Shown: positions 1 to 17,830, counted from the stretch's first letter. The stretch is DNA of 64,000 nt from Latrodectus hesperus (GCA_037975125.1 CM075850.1:66430390-66494389); one strand, 5' to 3'. Numbers and translations are program-made. Notes: generated from the letters alone by a model not told the origin.

Positions 1-3000
1 TATGCTTGCATACTCTACATGCATTTATACACTGTGAAAATGACTAATTGAAATGCGATTAGGAAATATTACTTATAAATATAAGAAAAAATATTCTGTT
101 ATATTACATTTATATAAACTGTAAAGAAATATTAATGTTAGCCGTACTTTTTAATCTACATTCAAGAAAAACGCCTCACATTTTTAAATCAATATAAAGT
201 GATTAAAATATTTTCTTTGAAGGAAAAAATATATCATTTTATTAATGATAATGTAGTATTAATAAAATATAATAATAATGCCATAACTAATAAAATGATG
301 AGTAATAATTTATCATTTTAGTGATATTGCCATTAATTATTAATAGCCATAAATGATGATGTTTTTATTGGCTTTTTAGAAACTTATTACTAAGCAATTT
401 CTTATATATTTTGCATAGTGACTGAATGATCTCTTTTCATACACAAGGAGGACTTGAATTAATTTTAAATAGCAATGGTCACAGTATAAGGATTTATAAA
501 TAAAATATAATGTACAAACATTTTTTTAATATAATGTATAAAGTAAAGTGTTAAATATTTGCATAAAATATAATGTATAAAGTTTGGACATTTTTATTTA
601 TGTATTAGAGATAGGCTGCTGTTACTGATGTCCAGTGTTTAATCTTAAGAAAACGTATGAAATTAATTTTTGTCTTGAATAGAAAGAGTTTTCCACACAA
701 ATTAACATGAATGTTTTTTCCTTATTATTTGAACTCATATTAATAGGCTTGAAAATCAAAACATTCGCTATCAATGTTCATTAAATGTAAATAATCAGAT
801 GCTATTATGGCAATTTTGCAGGGATTCAATTTGCAAATAAAATTACTGTCTAAACTATTTTGAGTAGTGCTTTGTTTTACAATTGTTATGTTACTTTCTG
901 GGGCCAGAATAGGTGTACATTGAAAATAAGTGAAAATAATATTGATTTATATGCATTCTTCTTTTGGCTTACAACCCATTTTCTAATAAAGATACATGAG
1001 AATAATTATCAATATGAAATTAAAAACCATAGATTCGTTTTAAAACAATGGAATATATATTAAATCAGAATTATAACCCTTTTAGGAATAAAGAAAACCT
1101 TTCCTTCATTAATCATTATAGTTAACTTTTTCATAAAATACTTTTAATAAATTTAAAAGGTTTGGATGCTTTCCAGGAAGCTGACAAAAAGGATATTTGA
1201 CTTTCAAAATGCACGAGTGCTATATATTTATAGAATCAGACAGCGCAGTCTTTTACAATCATTCTTTCTCGAACAAATTATAGTGTCTAGTTCCCTTTCC
1301 TTTAGCTTGCATTTCTGAATTTCTCTTATTTAATATCTTAAGAATATTATTTTAATAGCAAATTCTTTTAAATATAAATATAATTTAAAAATATATGATT
1401 TATCCCTTTTGTTTTACTGTTTTTGTTTGATTTCTATCCTGCGATTGAGAGAATTTACGTACATAATATATATTTAAAATTATATTTAAATAATACTTAA
1501 ATAACAACTAAAATTTGAAATGAAATATTAAAAAGAAATATAAATTTTAATTGAAGATAAACAATAAAGGAATAAATACGGAAATGAATTTTTTCAATCG
1601 TTAATTTACCTAAGAAATGAATTAGTCTAATGCAAAGTATACATTACATTAGGATTTGTATCATCATTAAATTGACTATTACTTTTTAATTTGTAACTCC
1701 AAAAAGAATCAAACTCCTCCAATCAAACTAACTCTTTGATATGATGTGCAAAATTTCATGTTGGTTAATTACATATTTATCAAAATTTACAAAATATTAC
1801 CTGGATGCAATTCATAGAAATGCATTCCACACCGTTTTGTGTCGAATAACATCGTGAACTTTAATATCGTGAAACTCAGTTATAATTTATTACTTACTTC
1901 GCACTGGAGACCAACAATGTGCTATCAATTATAATCTTTAACGCATTTTAAGACGCATTTGGTATGAGCACTAATTATTCATTGTAAAGTTGAAGTCGAT
2001 ATCCTACGATATTTTATAAATTAAAATATTTATTTCTGAATTAAGTACTTCAAAATAGCAATCAAAATGATATTTTCTCTATTAAAATTCCAAAATGTTT
2101 AATTTTAGAATTTTTTTCTTAAAGAGAGAAAAAAAGAAATATTATTTCATTAAATTCTTTTTTACGGAAATAAATAAAAGAAACGTGATATTTTTAGAAA
2201 TATGAGGTTTCAAACTATTGCAATAAAATTTTGTTGGCTAAAGAAATTTTCTTGTAACTAATTTCTCTCTCTCTCTCACACACAATCATATATTTTATAT
2301 CCTTTAAAACAAGACATTATGAAATCCGAGAAGTTAAGTATCAATTAAATATAAGCTGAAATGGTAAAAGTTTTGCATGTGGTATTAATCAAGAATAGTT
2401 TTGTTGAATATAATATCATTTTGAAAATATGTTAATAACAGATTTTTCAAGGGTCAATTTTAGTGAGATACTTAAATTAGCGTTACATCTTGTTATCTGA
2501 AAATTGTTAAATCTTAATCAAATCTAAAACACTTATTAAAAAACGCTTTTATTTGTATATTTTATCAAAAAACTTATAAAATATTAATTACTTATTTTTT
2601 GAAAATTAAAAAGCATTGAAATTTATATTTTAAATTCTATTTAGAAATGATTTTTTAATGAACGTTGATTAAAATAGAGATATACATATAGTTGAAATGT
2701 ACATATATATTAATAATTATTTAAAGTAACAATGAACATTTAATATATTGAAAACTTTGATAAACATAAAAGTTACCACAAAAATATAAAAATATAAAAT
2801 TCATTATTCAACCTATCGTGATGAAATATTTAATAAAAAGTATAATAATCTTTTATAAAACTGATGTCTAAGAAACAAAATCTTAAAAATTAGTGCTTGA
2901 TCCAGTGATGTCTATTTTCACCAAATTTGAAAATTAAAAAATTTTTCACGATATTTTTAATTGTGAAAACATTTTATAATATTTTTAAAATATAGCGAAT

Positions 3001-3861
3001 ATTCTTAATAATAACGAAATGAAACATTTTAAGCCATGTTTTGAATTTTTATTTATACTAGCAAACATATCATATTATATGTATACATAAAATGAGTAAC
3101 TGTTTTTCAGAAAACCTTTCCATAATGAAGCCATAATTGTTTAATTTAAGTTAAATCCTGATTGTAAAAGAAATAACATGACAAAAATCCTTCAAGAAGC
3201 AATAAATTTATAACCAAGATTTAATGGACAATGCTATCACATTGTTTTGTTTTATTGGTTGAATTTAACTATTTCATCTGGAAAATATGTTATTTCATAT
3301 CCTTCGAAATCTATGCAAATATTCACAAAATGGTTAAATCAAAGAAATTAACTATTGATAGACTTGGAAATATTAGTAAAATTTCATGGAATGATTATTC
3401 TTGCTACAAACTATCCCACAAAATCTTTTTGGTTATCAAATAAAATTAAATAAATAGGAATGCTAACAATTTTTTATGGGAAAAGCCATTCTAGCATACA
3501 AATAAAATTTCTTAAAATAATTTTTTAAACTTTCAATTAAATTTCCTCATAAATTTTCAATTATCAAGCAACTCATATTTCATTACAATCAAAGATTTTT
3601 GAGATTATGTGACATAATTTTGTAAATGTAATATTTGTTTTAATGATTTGTGACATTAAAATTAAAGAAACATTAAATACATGAAAACCATACCACATAA
3701 ATATTTATAGATTTTTATAAGTACAAGTTTATGCATATGTATGCAAATTTGTATTGCTTTTTAGTGCGTGGAAACTCTAATTATAAAAATTGGATATGTT
3801 GATTGCAATTTCTTTATTATAAAAATATCATTGGCTGTATAGTGCAACAATGTTTTCTTCT
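1..3861. other. AT-rich non-coding DNA, nothing recognised
   Basis: I see no gene, RNA or mobile element here. Short open frames at 860-1063 and 3231-3443 look like chance: they start on TTG and are of low complexity. There is a small CT/CA tract at about 2265-2284. A reverse-strand GTAAGT donor-like site near 1900 has no convincing exon in front of it. Confidence 0.6.
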
Positions 3862-4221
3862 TCATAATATTTCAATGATACTAACACAAAAGTATGCTAC
3901 AAAAGCGAATATATTTGCTATGTAGGAGCTTACAACTAACTTAACTGGATTGTTTCCCTTTTCAGAACTCTCCCTGTTGATATATTTATTGTATCGAATA
4001 TGGAATTTGCTGATGCCACTAAGGATACGTAAAAGATCGTAAAAATGTCTCTTTATATACTTTCTTTTCGCAATAAAGTGGTAGGATATAAGAAAAAATG
4101 GTAAAAATAAAGGAAATATGAGCATGAAAGCATTAAGAAATAAAAGAGAGAAATATTTTTTTATTCTTGTGAAAGAATAAAAAATATTTTTATCTTTAAT
4201 TTTATTCTTATTGAATCCCAA
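3862..4221 (-). CDS. possible exon of an unidentified membrane protein
   Basis: Unrecognised. The frame is open for 119 codons in DNA where stops should come about every 11 codons. The nominal start is TTG; the first ATG lies about a quarter of the way in (MLIF), so this would be an exon rather than a whole gene. A Lys/Asn-rich N-terminal part is followed by a long hydrophobic stretch (about residues 23-50), a basic loop with the motif AKRKYIKRHFYDLLRILSG, a polar region and a second hydrophobic segment at the C-terminus before TGA. That pattern fits a polytopic membrane protein. A gustatory-receptor-like exon is a guess from topology only. A homologous but broken copy lies at 9.2-9.57 kb on the same strand, which argues that the similarity is real. 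It could instead be a repeat family with a fortuitously open copy. Confidence 0.4.
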   Translation of the reverse strand: MGFNKNKIKDKNIFYSFTRIKKYFSLLFLNAFMLIFPLFLPFFLISYHFIAKRKYIKRHFYDLLRILSGISKFHIRYNKYINRESSEKGNNPVKLVVSSYIANIFAFVAYFCVSIIEIL

Positions 4222-5008
4222 AATTTTCTATTCTTTTTCCTTTTAACTTTGATTTTTTTAAAACAGTTTAAAAATGATTGTTCGCTTGAAATTATTAAGT
4301 ATAATTTTAAAAAGTAAATACGGTAAAAACTCCCTAAATAATTTCTGTGGAGTGTTTTAAATTTATTTTTTTTTCTTCATATGTTTAAATAACTTTGATT
4401 TAATTAATAATTTAAGATAAATTTTTAATGGAATTTCTTGTTTTAGAGCATTTATTTTGTTTTTATTATTAACTACGAATAGTTTTGCTAATATAGATTT
4501 TGCAAAACCATTCATTTGCTGCATTCCATTGTCTTGCATTGTTTTTTACTAAGTAGAATATATGAAAATTAAGAATTCTTCTGGAATTATTGTTGAGTAA
4601 TTTGCAATAAATTACCAAAGAAAATATCCTTGTATTTGTGAAGATATTTAAAATTCTTAGTTATATTTATATTAACGAAATATTTTGAATTTCCAACAAA
4701 AAATATCTAAAGATTTTTATTCAAATTTCACAATAAAAATGATTTTAGAATGCCTGCTAAGAATGATTCTAAATATAATTTTGATGAATTGAATAAAAAC
4801 TTTATCTGAATAATTACAAGATAAATCAAAGCAACAAAAATGACTAAGATAATTTATATAAAATTTAGTGAACATGTTAAAAATTTAACTAATCAAATTT
4901 GAAATTTTAAAAATGTCTTCAAATTAAAATATTGAAGTATTCCCATACTGTATTAAATGTTGATAAATATGTGGTATTAAATGTGTTGTTTAGTAAAAAA
5001 AATGCTTA

Positions 5009-5100
<92 letters not shown>

Positions 5101-7110
5101 AAGTTGTTAAACATTTCCTTTTGGAAAAATGATAGGCAAAATTTTTTTTTGTTTAAAACTAAAATGTTTATTCAAAAAATTAAACTACTTTTAAATTTAT
5201 CCGCTTTTTGTTTTCTTTTCTAGTGTTTGACTGCATAAGGGCAAAGATTACTTGAAAACTATATTCTCTTTATTTTTCGTTGAACGTATCTTCATGATCT
5301 TAGTACAAAGTTTCAATATTAATTACAATGCCTGCTTTCAGTTATTCATCATTCTGGCTAAACAATTCTCAGACAAATCAATTTCAGGTATTTAGAATTT
5401 TAGAATAACTTAGATAAGTTTTAAATTTAAATTTGTAATTAGAAAATTTACACTTCCTTCTTTTAGTATTGGTAACTTTTCTCCATGAGCATTAATTTGC
5501 TTACCAGGATTGATATTAATTTAATAACACTTTTCATAAATCAATTTATAAAAAATTCCTTACGGTATAAATAGTAAACTTATTGTTGATTTGTTAAGGG
5601 TACTTAATTAAAATGAATTCAGTTTGTATGATACCGACAAAAGAAAAAGAATAGACGTTGGTATAAGTAGATATGAAGATAAACATACTTATTAATTTTG
5701 GAAATTTTATGTATTTATTAATTTAATAAAACAAATTTATTAATTTTGGAAACTTTATGTATTTTAGCAGGAAATTTTTAGTAGTGCAATATATTTATTT
5801 AATTTTATTATTTTTAATGAAATCCTTGCTTTAATGAGTAATTTTGAATATTTGTTGTTTTTGTGATAAGTTTTCATAATTGAATAACTTTCAATAATAC
5901 TATGCTTTTCCCTATATCTTTTTTATAACTTTTATGGATAAAGAGTGAAGTATATCATAGAATCACTAATAAAAAATATTCATTTACTTTTCAAAGTAAA
6001 AACATAATAATTGGCAAACATCTACTATAATTTACTGTATATTTTTATTTAATATTTCAAGTTATATTTCCTGGAATAACAATTTGCGTAATATTTCACA
6101 TAATATTTAAAATAAAGATAAAAGGGTACTCCAGTTTAACTTATTAGATGACAAAAGTTATTAATAATGTTTATATTATAATAACTTCTAACGTATAAAT
6201 GTTTTCATACTATTTAGTTTGATCAAGTATAGCAAGTTTTAAAAGGTTTTAATTTAATAAATATTAAACTGATTTTGTCTTAACATAAAATCTCTTAATA
6301 TATAATTCTTATTTTGTCTTTTTAACTTTTTTATCTTCCTTCATTTTAACAATATATTTTAAAACTGTTTTTGAATAAATTTAAAATTTTTAAACATTCT
6401 TATTTATTAATCTGAAACAATTTTCAATAAACTTTAACATTTATTAATATTTAAGCATATTCCAAATGATTCAGTCTTCAGAATCTTTTATAAAAACTTA
6501 AATTTTCACAACTGAAACAAAAAATATAAAAGGAGAAATCAGAATTTTTATTCGAATTCATTTTTAAAGAAAATTTCTCATCATCTCAGTATAAGATTGT
6601 AAAGAAATATCAGGTTCAATTATAATAACCGAAATCAAAGCGAGGCCATTTTTGAAAATTACTTTTACTTTCAGAAATAAATTCCTTTGAATATTAGAGA
6701 ATCATTATGCAAGATTAATGTATCTCTCTTTTCTGTAAATTCCAAGATATTAATCAAACTAATTAAATGATTCTATCAAAATCAATTTCAATTATTTTTT
6801 TAGAAAGAAAGAGAATTACCGGAAATAGAAGGATTCAGTTGCATAGTTTTATTTATGATTGCACTTTTATCATAATTTATTCTACTAATAAAATGTGAAT
6901 GAATAATGTGTTGAAAAATTGAGTTATAAATATGTAAAAAGATTTGAATCCATTAAGTTTTATAAATTTCTAAGAATTAATATTTATGATTTTGGAAGAC
7001 AAATACTAACGGAAATCACAATTGGACCAAAAAATACAAAATATATCAATCTCTATAGAATCTATAGAAAATAGTCTACACAGATATTAAATTAATACAT
7101 ACACAGATAT
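4222..7110. other. AT-rich non-coding DNA with one AT array
   Basis: Apart from the dinucleotide array at 5011-5095 I recognise nothing. A short direct repeat of about 48-bp period (motif TTATTAATTTTGGAAA) lies at about 5689-5760. Confidence 0.6.
5011..5095. repeat. (AT)n microsatellite, about 85 bp
   Basis: An uninterrupted AT dinucleotide array. It explains the open frame at 4981-5223, whose product is mostly alternating Ile-Tyr. The flanks show no transposon end that I recognise. Confidence 0.98.
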
Positions 7111-7111
7111 T

Positions 7112-7148
7112 ATGATATATATATATACCTATATATATACATATATAT

Positions 7149-7186
<38 letters not shown>

Positions 7187-7213
7187 TATGTATATATATA
7201 TATGTGTGTGTGT

Positions 7214-7255
<42 letters not shown>

Positions 7256-7282
7256 TGTGTGTGTGTGTGTGTGTGTGTATGT
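7112..7282. repeat. compound (AT)n / (GT)n microsatellite
   Basis: Alternating purine-pyrimidine tract: an interrupted AT part (about 7112-7204) runs into a GT part (about 7204-7280) interrupted by single TA and TAG steps. Open frames on both strands here (poly His-Thr, poly Val-Cys) are translations of the repeat, not genes. Confidence 0.97.
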
Positions 7283-7533
7283 ACTACCGTCTATTAAAAT
7301 TATTACAATAGGAATAAATAACAAAATGAAATTTATTGAACAGATATATCCTTCAACAGAAAACAAATAATTAAATTTAAAAAAATTTAAATAATTTATT
7401 CTGATAAATTACTATTTTGAACAATTACACCTGGGATCAATAACAGTTTTTATAAGTTTAATCATTCAGTCAAATAGAAATTGGATTGCATGTTAAGTAC
7501 AGTTGTTAATGTAATTTCAACATAATGGTACAA

Positions 7534-7735
7534 CTAATGGACCGTAGTGGATTGCGGATGTTGACTAGTTAGTCCTTTGTCAAGAATTGACCAGACGATT
7601 CCATTTGCTGAGAGTGCTGGAGAATCTGCTGGCCAGGACAACAGCAATTTGGACATTTTCTGTGTGTAAGAAGAGCGGTACAAAATTGGTGGACGTGCAT
7701 TGCTGAAATGTAGCGTTCCACAGGCTCGAACTAAA
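7534..7735 (-). pseudogene. Tc1-like transposase C-terminal fragment
   Basis: On the reverse strand this short stretch reads as the C-terminal part of a Tc1-family DDE transposase. A degenerate version of the family motif QQDNARPH appears as FSNARPP. About 25 residues later comes LLSWPADSPALSANGIVW, matching the family's LPWPARSPDLSPIE block, which holds the third catalytic acidic residue. In this copy the Asp of SPDLSP is Ala and the Asp of QQDNA is lost. The frame ends at a TAG (7534-7536). Nothing upstream continues the transposase and no inverted repeats are visible. It is a dead 200-bp remnant. Confidence 0.7.
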
Positions 7736-7739
7736 AAAT

Positions 7740-9228
7740 AGATATCCTTAACACAATAGAAATGTAACTGGTAATTTTCAAAAAGCCATCAATTGTGATA
7801 TTATTAAATGGTACAAAAAGAAAAGGGAATTAAATTTAATTGTGATGACTAGCCAATGAAAAGTAATTGCCCTTTGAACATTAATACATAGGAATAAAAT
7901 TCAAATACTATCAAGTAAATTAAATTATTTTCGAAAAGTTTACGGGCAAAGTTTCGATAGCTTTCATCTTAGCACTATTTTAATGAGTTTCTATCAATAT
8001 ATCTTATCTCTCTCACATTCATACATTAATACTTCAAACTATATTTGTATTGAAAATGGTAAATATTTGTGGAAGGTAAATTCATTTCATGAATTATTAT
8101 TTAGTTTAGTATAGTTAATTCAATAAAGATTCATTATAGCTATTTGATTATTACGAATGGAATTTGTAAAATAAAATTGCTTAGAAATAACTTTTTATCT
8201 CTGTTTAGCCAAATTGAACCAAGGTCACGTTAATTCGTTTGATTTTGTAGCGGAGATCAGAAATAAAGGAATTACTTTTTGGTAGTAAAAAATGTTTTTG
8301 TATTTACAGTACTGGCTTGCAGGTATTGCGAAATGAAATAAATAATAAGAAAAACATTCAAATGAATTCTTAATTTTATCATTCATATCATAGTTACACA
8401 CACAAGTGAAAACTAGGTTTATATTTAAAAGAACCATTTTTAAAAATCAATCAAACCATTAATAAAACTTAAAAAAATACAAATTCATTTCCTTGGTAAA
8501 TTATTTTTTCATATGATTAATATTAATTTAATTCAAAGATCACCTAAAATTAATTTACATGTAGCCCTTTTATGCACTCAGAATCAGAATTATAAATTTA
8601 AATTAATAAGTTAAAAGATTAATAATTAATGTTAAAAATTTATTAAATAAAAATAATTGAAATATACAAATGTTATAAATATTATGAAAACTTATAATTG
8701 TATAATTAAAAATGTTTTAATTCAAATGTAAATATATAATCTAATTATAATAATAATGAATAATACCGATTATAAAATACAAATAAAATTGGCGGAAAAT
8801 GTTAATGTGGTTAAAGTACCTTAATTACAAATATTAAGAAATGGAATTCTCAAAATATTAAAAAGCAATTTAAGAGGATGGTAAAAAACTGAAAGTCTCA
8901 ATTGATAATAAATTCCTATTCTTAAAAAAGTTTAATCGTGTACAAGATTATAAAAATAATAATAAAGATTTAATTAAATTTAATAAACATTTCTAGGTAT
9001 TTTCAGTGTAATCGCTAATATGATATTTGTTCATAATTTAAAATTTACTTTTTATTGAATAATTTTGGTTTATTAAAAAATTACCTAACGCTGAATGCAT
9101 TTTATTTTCGGAGATAAACAAAAAAAGCTTTAAAATGTTTTACAGTTAATAAGCGTTTTTATTTAACAGAAGAAAATTGGTTTAAGAAATTAAATAATAC
9201 TGACGAATTTAAAAGAATTTCCGAATGT
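7740..9228. other. AT-rich non-coding DNA, nothing recognised
   Basis: No gene or repeat identified. The reverse frame at 8225-8437 starts on TTG and matches nothing I know. Confidence 0.6.
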
Positions 9229-9574
9229 TTGTCTCTTACTGTTAGATATTCTTCTCATATAGACACAATAAGTATTGGAGGTAGAGTGATATTACACAAC
9301 TACGAGCAAATATTCTTTATTTATAAGCTTATAAACATCGCTATTCAGTTGTTTCTTTTCCCAGAAAGCTTCTTGTTACTACATTTATTCTATCTGAATT
9401 TACTGATCCCACTTGAGATACATAAAAATATCTCCTTATACTTCGATTGCCAAATAAAGCATTAGAATAGGTAAAAACAAAAAATGACAGTCCCCGAATA
9501 AAATTTTGCCGCGAATATGTAAAAGAAAATAACGAGAAAAATATATTTTGGCATCTATCTTATAAAATGAGACG
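9229..9574 (-). pseudogene. broken copy of the 3.86-kb membrane-protein-like segment
   Basis: Read on the reverse strand, this segment aligns along most of its length with the open frame at 3862-4221. Shared blocks include KYIFLVIFF versus KYFSLLFLN, and SSGISKFR versus ILSGISKFH, followed by GKRNN versus EKGNN. The reverse frame has several stops (after the hydrophobic block, within the SGISKFR-NKCSNK block and after GKRNN), so it cannot encode the protein. The forward frame at 9229-9465 is only a shadow. The two copies are in the same orientation about 5.4 kb apart, consistent with old tandem duplication and loss of one copy, or with two members of an old repeat family. Confidence 0.5.
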
Positions 9575-10460
9575 TTTTTTCCTGTTCGCGTAAATATCTT
9601 TAAAATATTAGCTTTAAAAACAAAACATATTTCATTTTTGTCATAAAAAATATAAATCAGGAAAATCTGATTTTTTTTTAGAAAAATAAACAGTGAAAAT
9701 CTTTTTTAAAGCAAATAAATTGGAAAAAAATTTTTTGGTAAATAAAAAATAGATCTTGAAAATCGCTTAAACTGCATTAAGATTAATTTTGTTTATTTTT
9801 CACACACAAATCCAAAATCAAAATATATTTCCCTGATTTATATTGTACGTGAGTAAAATCAGCTAAGACAAAGTAGGTACGCTTTCCATAAATTTTATTT
9901 TCATTTTTAAAAGAAAATTTGTTTTTTTGTGTGCAAAAGAGATACATAAACGTAAAGAGATATTATTCAAAAATATATTTATTTTCTTTTTAAAACCAAG
10001 TTCCTTTAAGACACAATTGCAAGACTTCTGAAAAGATTTTTCTATGCAGAAAAAACCGTTTTCTTTGCGAAAAACATTTAGTGAAGAATATTGTTATTCT
10101 ATAATATAAGGAATTTTGACTTTATATAAAGCTCTTTTACTTACAAACCTTTATTCAAAATTTTTTGATTTGTTGCTTTTTAGAAACTAGTATTTTAATT
10201 TCCCTTCTTTCTTCATCACAAAGAATGATTTCCTTTAATCCACTTATTTCGTAAAATATATTTTTTTAATTATTCAAACTAACATGTTTTCAAACTTAAA
10301 AATGTTATAATATTCCAATAAAATAACAAAGAAAACTATTTAAGACAATGCTTACGATATTATAAAATTAAAACTGAAAAAGATTTTACAGTACAATGTG
10401 AATAAAAGTTTGGTGTTGCTGTTTTACAGTTACCGTTTATACACTAGATTTAATTCAAAT
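9575..10460. other. AT-rich non-coding DNA, nothing recognised
   Basis: No open frame of note, no repeat and no RNA gene identified. Confidence 0.6.
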
Positions 10461-10650
10461 GGGTTGGTTGGTTTTAATGGCGCAAGGTCTAAGTAAGGAC
10501 AAGCTGCGCCAGTTAATTCAAATGAGACCTGGAGTTTAAAGCGAATTTCGAATCATTCGAAACATCCACATTGGTAGGAATCGAACTCATTAACTGTTGC
10601 TCTAAATATCAGAGCTTAATGCTCAGCAAACAAGGCATGCGGTTTTTAGA
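10461..10650 (-). repeat. tRNA-derived SINE fragment (family A)
   Basis: The left part begins GGTTGGTTGGTTTTAATGG, a tail/body sequence I associate with spider SINEs. On the reverse strand the right part holds a polymerase III B box, GAGTTCGATTCC (10577-10588), preceded by tRNA-like sequence. That gives a 5' tRNA-related head and a unique body, transcribed right to left. A short direct repeat, TTAATTCAAATG, at about 10450 and 10514 is probably internal, so I do not claim it as a target-site duplication. Confidence 0.65.
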
Positions 10651-14575
<3,925 letters not shown>

Positions 14576-14814
14576 TTTTTTTGTGATATCTTGCGCTATT
14601 TTTTTTACTATTTTTTGTGATATTTTACGTGATATAAATATAATGGATTTGTGTAGTAACCCGAAACTCACACTTAAGCTATATGTTGTTTATCGAATAT
14701 AGAGTATTGCAAGAATTTAAATATCTTCCCGAATTCATATCATTCTTAATATCATTATATCTATCTATTGAGGATGCTGTTCGAACAATGTTTCATCGAT
14801 AGCAATGCATTTAG

Positions 14815-17130
14815 AGATTCGAAAGTTGGGAATATATGATAGCACATATTTAAATGTAGAAATATTTGATTTTTCCCAATTAAACGTGATCATCAATGAT
14901 TATTTTGTTATTGAACACATTAAGGATAATGTTTCAAATGTATTATGTAATGCATATTTTTGTCACTTAACCGGTTTAAAAAATTTTTTTTAAAAATTTG
15001 AGTGGTAAATTTTACCTAAATTTAAAGGATATTAATTATTTAATTTTTTATCATCTATAGTGTTAACATATATAAAAATTAATTTTGCTTTTATCATTTT
15101 ATTCATGATCCAGTAATATTTATGATTACATTTTACTCAAACTTGTATTCCCGAAAAGCAATAATTTTCCGTTTATAACTCAACTTAAATGAACCAAGAG
15201 TGCAAGTCTTAGCTTTTTATCAGTTTCATGCATTCCAATTTTTTTTCATCTTTTCCAATATTAACTCCTCTGCTACATTTATTTATCTAACATTTTACAT
15301 TCTTAACAATTCTGAGAAATATTATTTATTTATTTTATTTTATTCATTTATCTTTTTGACAGAGAAAGGGATTATACTTCTACATAATCTGAAAAAATGT
15401 TGGCAGTTAAATTAATCATTACTAAATTCTGCATATTCGATGAAACAAAATCAGTGATAAGAATGAGAAACAAAGGAAAAATGTAAAACGGCAGATTGAA
15501 TTTTTATTATTAAAATATACAACTGTTGTAAAACTGACAAATTTTATCCAGGAATCAAGTTAAAAATAAATAGGTTATGCCCCCATTGAGATTATTAGGA
15601 TAATAATACAAAAGAAAACTACTTATCTAATAAGCCTGTTTATTTTATGAAAATAATATCGTTTAATTATGAATTATGTAATAAATTTAAGGTGTACTGT
15701 TTAGATAAATTGCAATAATATGATTGAATAATCTGAATCATTTTTACTGCATTTTAATCAGTAACTGATGATTCAAAAATGAAAAATCAAACAACTTAAA
15801 TTAATACCGGTTTATTTAAAATTTGTTTCAAATTTCTTTTTCATCCGAAATAAGGCACAAACATACAATGTCTAAAAATTCTAGCTTCTAGATTTATAAA
15901 CTACAAAAATATTTGATTGTATTGTTAGATAAAAAATATTTCTTGAATTATTTTAATAAACAATACAACTTATTTGCTCATTGTAATAAAGTAAAAAATT
16001 CTTAAGGAAGTAAAGTATTTTTAAATTATAGTTTATGTTGCACAATGCTATACTCTAAATATTTCTAAAAAATAAATTTTTATGACATCTACTTTTTCAG
16101 AAAACTCAACTTTAAGACGTTTCTTTAAGTATTTTCCTCAAGTTATTTGAATGTAGATTTATAAAAATGCCACATATGTGAATTTTTATGAGGTGTAAAA
16201 CAGCTGTAAATGATACAAGTTCTTTACAGCGCCACCAGTTTTTCGAATCTCCTTTAAGCTTCTGTACATTGAAATCAAGTGAAAAGTTAGAATTGATTCA
16301 AAATAAAGTTATTTTTTGGATGTCCAATGCTTCTCAGGAATTTTTCTTTTTGTACGCTTTAGATTCCAAATTTAAAGAAAATACTTTAGATTTTTTTTGA
16401 GATAAGTATTCTGAAGGCTATTATTTCTTGTGAAGATATTATTTTATCTTAAAAACCTAGAATTTGCTTTTTTAAAACTTTTGTTTGTCAAACTTGGTTT
16501 TTGTTGTGAGATAATTCAATTCAAAGTATTTTGCACTAGAATATATTTCAAATCTAAAGATATTAAGAAAAGTAACTATGTTATAATGACGAAAACAAGT
16601 GGAATTAAAAAATTTTTTCGAAATTATTTTTACATAAATATAAACCTTATTTAAAAAAGTAAAATTCAATAATAAATGCCTATACTAGATTTTAATATTT
16701 GGTAGAACGATTCAACATATGAAAACACAAATCTCTATTTACATAATGACAAATACTGCATCTGTAAATAAATTAGAAAAAATAATTCTTTTTAAATGTA
16801 CCTGATATTATGCACTCATTTTTAAACCAAATTGACTCCAGTAATTTGTAAGAAAAAAAATATTTGGCTGGGAAATGGCTGTGTCATCTGAATAATATAA
16901 AATAATATCTTAAAATTTTCTATTTGATTTTGTATATCGCAGTCTCATACTATATAACAAAATTAAAAATGGTATGTTCCTTATAATTTACAAATATCCC
17001 ATGAATATTTATATCCTTTAAGAAAAATTTCCATTGTTTCCAATATTAGTTTCTTAATTCAAAGTTTCTTGTGCATTACTGTATCAATTTGCACCACAAA
17101 TTTTCACTTTGTATTAGTCATGTTTGAAGC
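14815..17130. other. AT-rich non-coding DNA, nothing recognised
   Basis: Several 60-75 codon frames exist (for example 15200-15415, 16188-16400, 16430-16654). They are dominated by Phe, Leu, Lys and Ile codons and overlap frames on the other strand, as expected by chance here. Confidence 0.6.
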
Positions 17131-17402
17131 TAGATGGGATGGTAGCAGCGCTTCGCGCTCGCAAGGCACAGACCCGCGGTTCAATCATCGGACAGAGCAA
17201 GGTCTAATCAACCTTTCATCTCTTTAGTGCGTCAATAAAGTTAAATACCAATGATACATGGGAACTAAATACTACTGAGGTTTTGGGTTAGGCTGAGCAC
17301 CTAACCAGGACATATGTTTTGCATTCCAGGGCCCTCGATCATGAAAACAGATGTGTGCACTGTAGGCCTTAGCCCCTTTATTGGGTGTCTTGCTATTGAG
17401 TT
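17131..17402 (+). repeat. tRNA-derived SINE (family B)
   Basis: A strikingly less AT-rich block. The head is tRNA-like, with an A-box-like TGGTAGCAGCGC near 17150 and a degenerate B box GGTTCAATCAT near 17178. A unique body follows, including GGTTTTGGGTTAGGCTGAGC and CAGGGCCCTCGATCATG, ending about TCTTGCTATTGAG. The decayed B box means it is probably no longer transcribed. I could not identify target-site duplications. Confidence 0.6.
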
Positions 17403-17830
17403 TAATTTAGTTTCCTTAATCCCCTTTGCATAAATCATAGAAATTTATTAATAAAATAAAAAAATTCTAAAGCATCTATACTTTCTAAATGAATTATGAT
17501 TTAAGTGAGAACATTATAGGAAAGAGATAAAAGGACATAAGATTTAACAATGAACCTTACTTGAATTAATTTTGTAAAAGTAACAATGTTTCTGTGAAAT
17601 CTGAACATAATTATAATTTCACAACACAATGTGATTAATACAATCTAAATACTGTTATTTCAAAATTAAATCAGTCAATCATTATTCGAATAATTTCGGT
17701 TATTTGAATAGGCACCGTTTCAAACAAGCATTTTCAATTAATTGCTCAAAAGATACTCGTTTCCTTGAGTTGTGAATATTGCTATTTTTATACTGTTCTT
17801 GTAATGATGCTCATGTTATTTTTTCTCTAA

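Noticed and set aside
1860..1925. Reverse-strand GTAAGT splice-donor-like site
   Set aside because: A perfect donor consensus, but the sequence before it has no convincing coding frame and no homologue that I recognise.
7076..7370. 96- and 60-codon frames rich in His-Thr or Val-Cys
   Set aside because: Translations of the AT/GT microsatellite.
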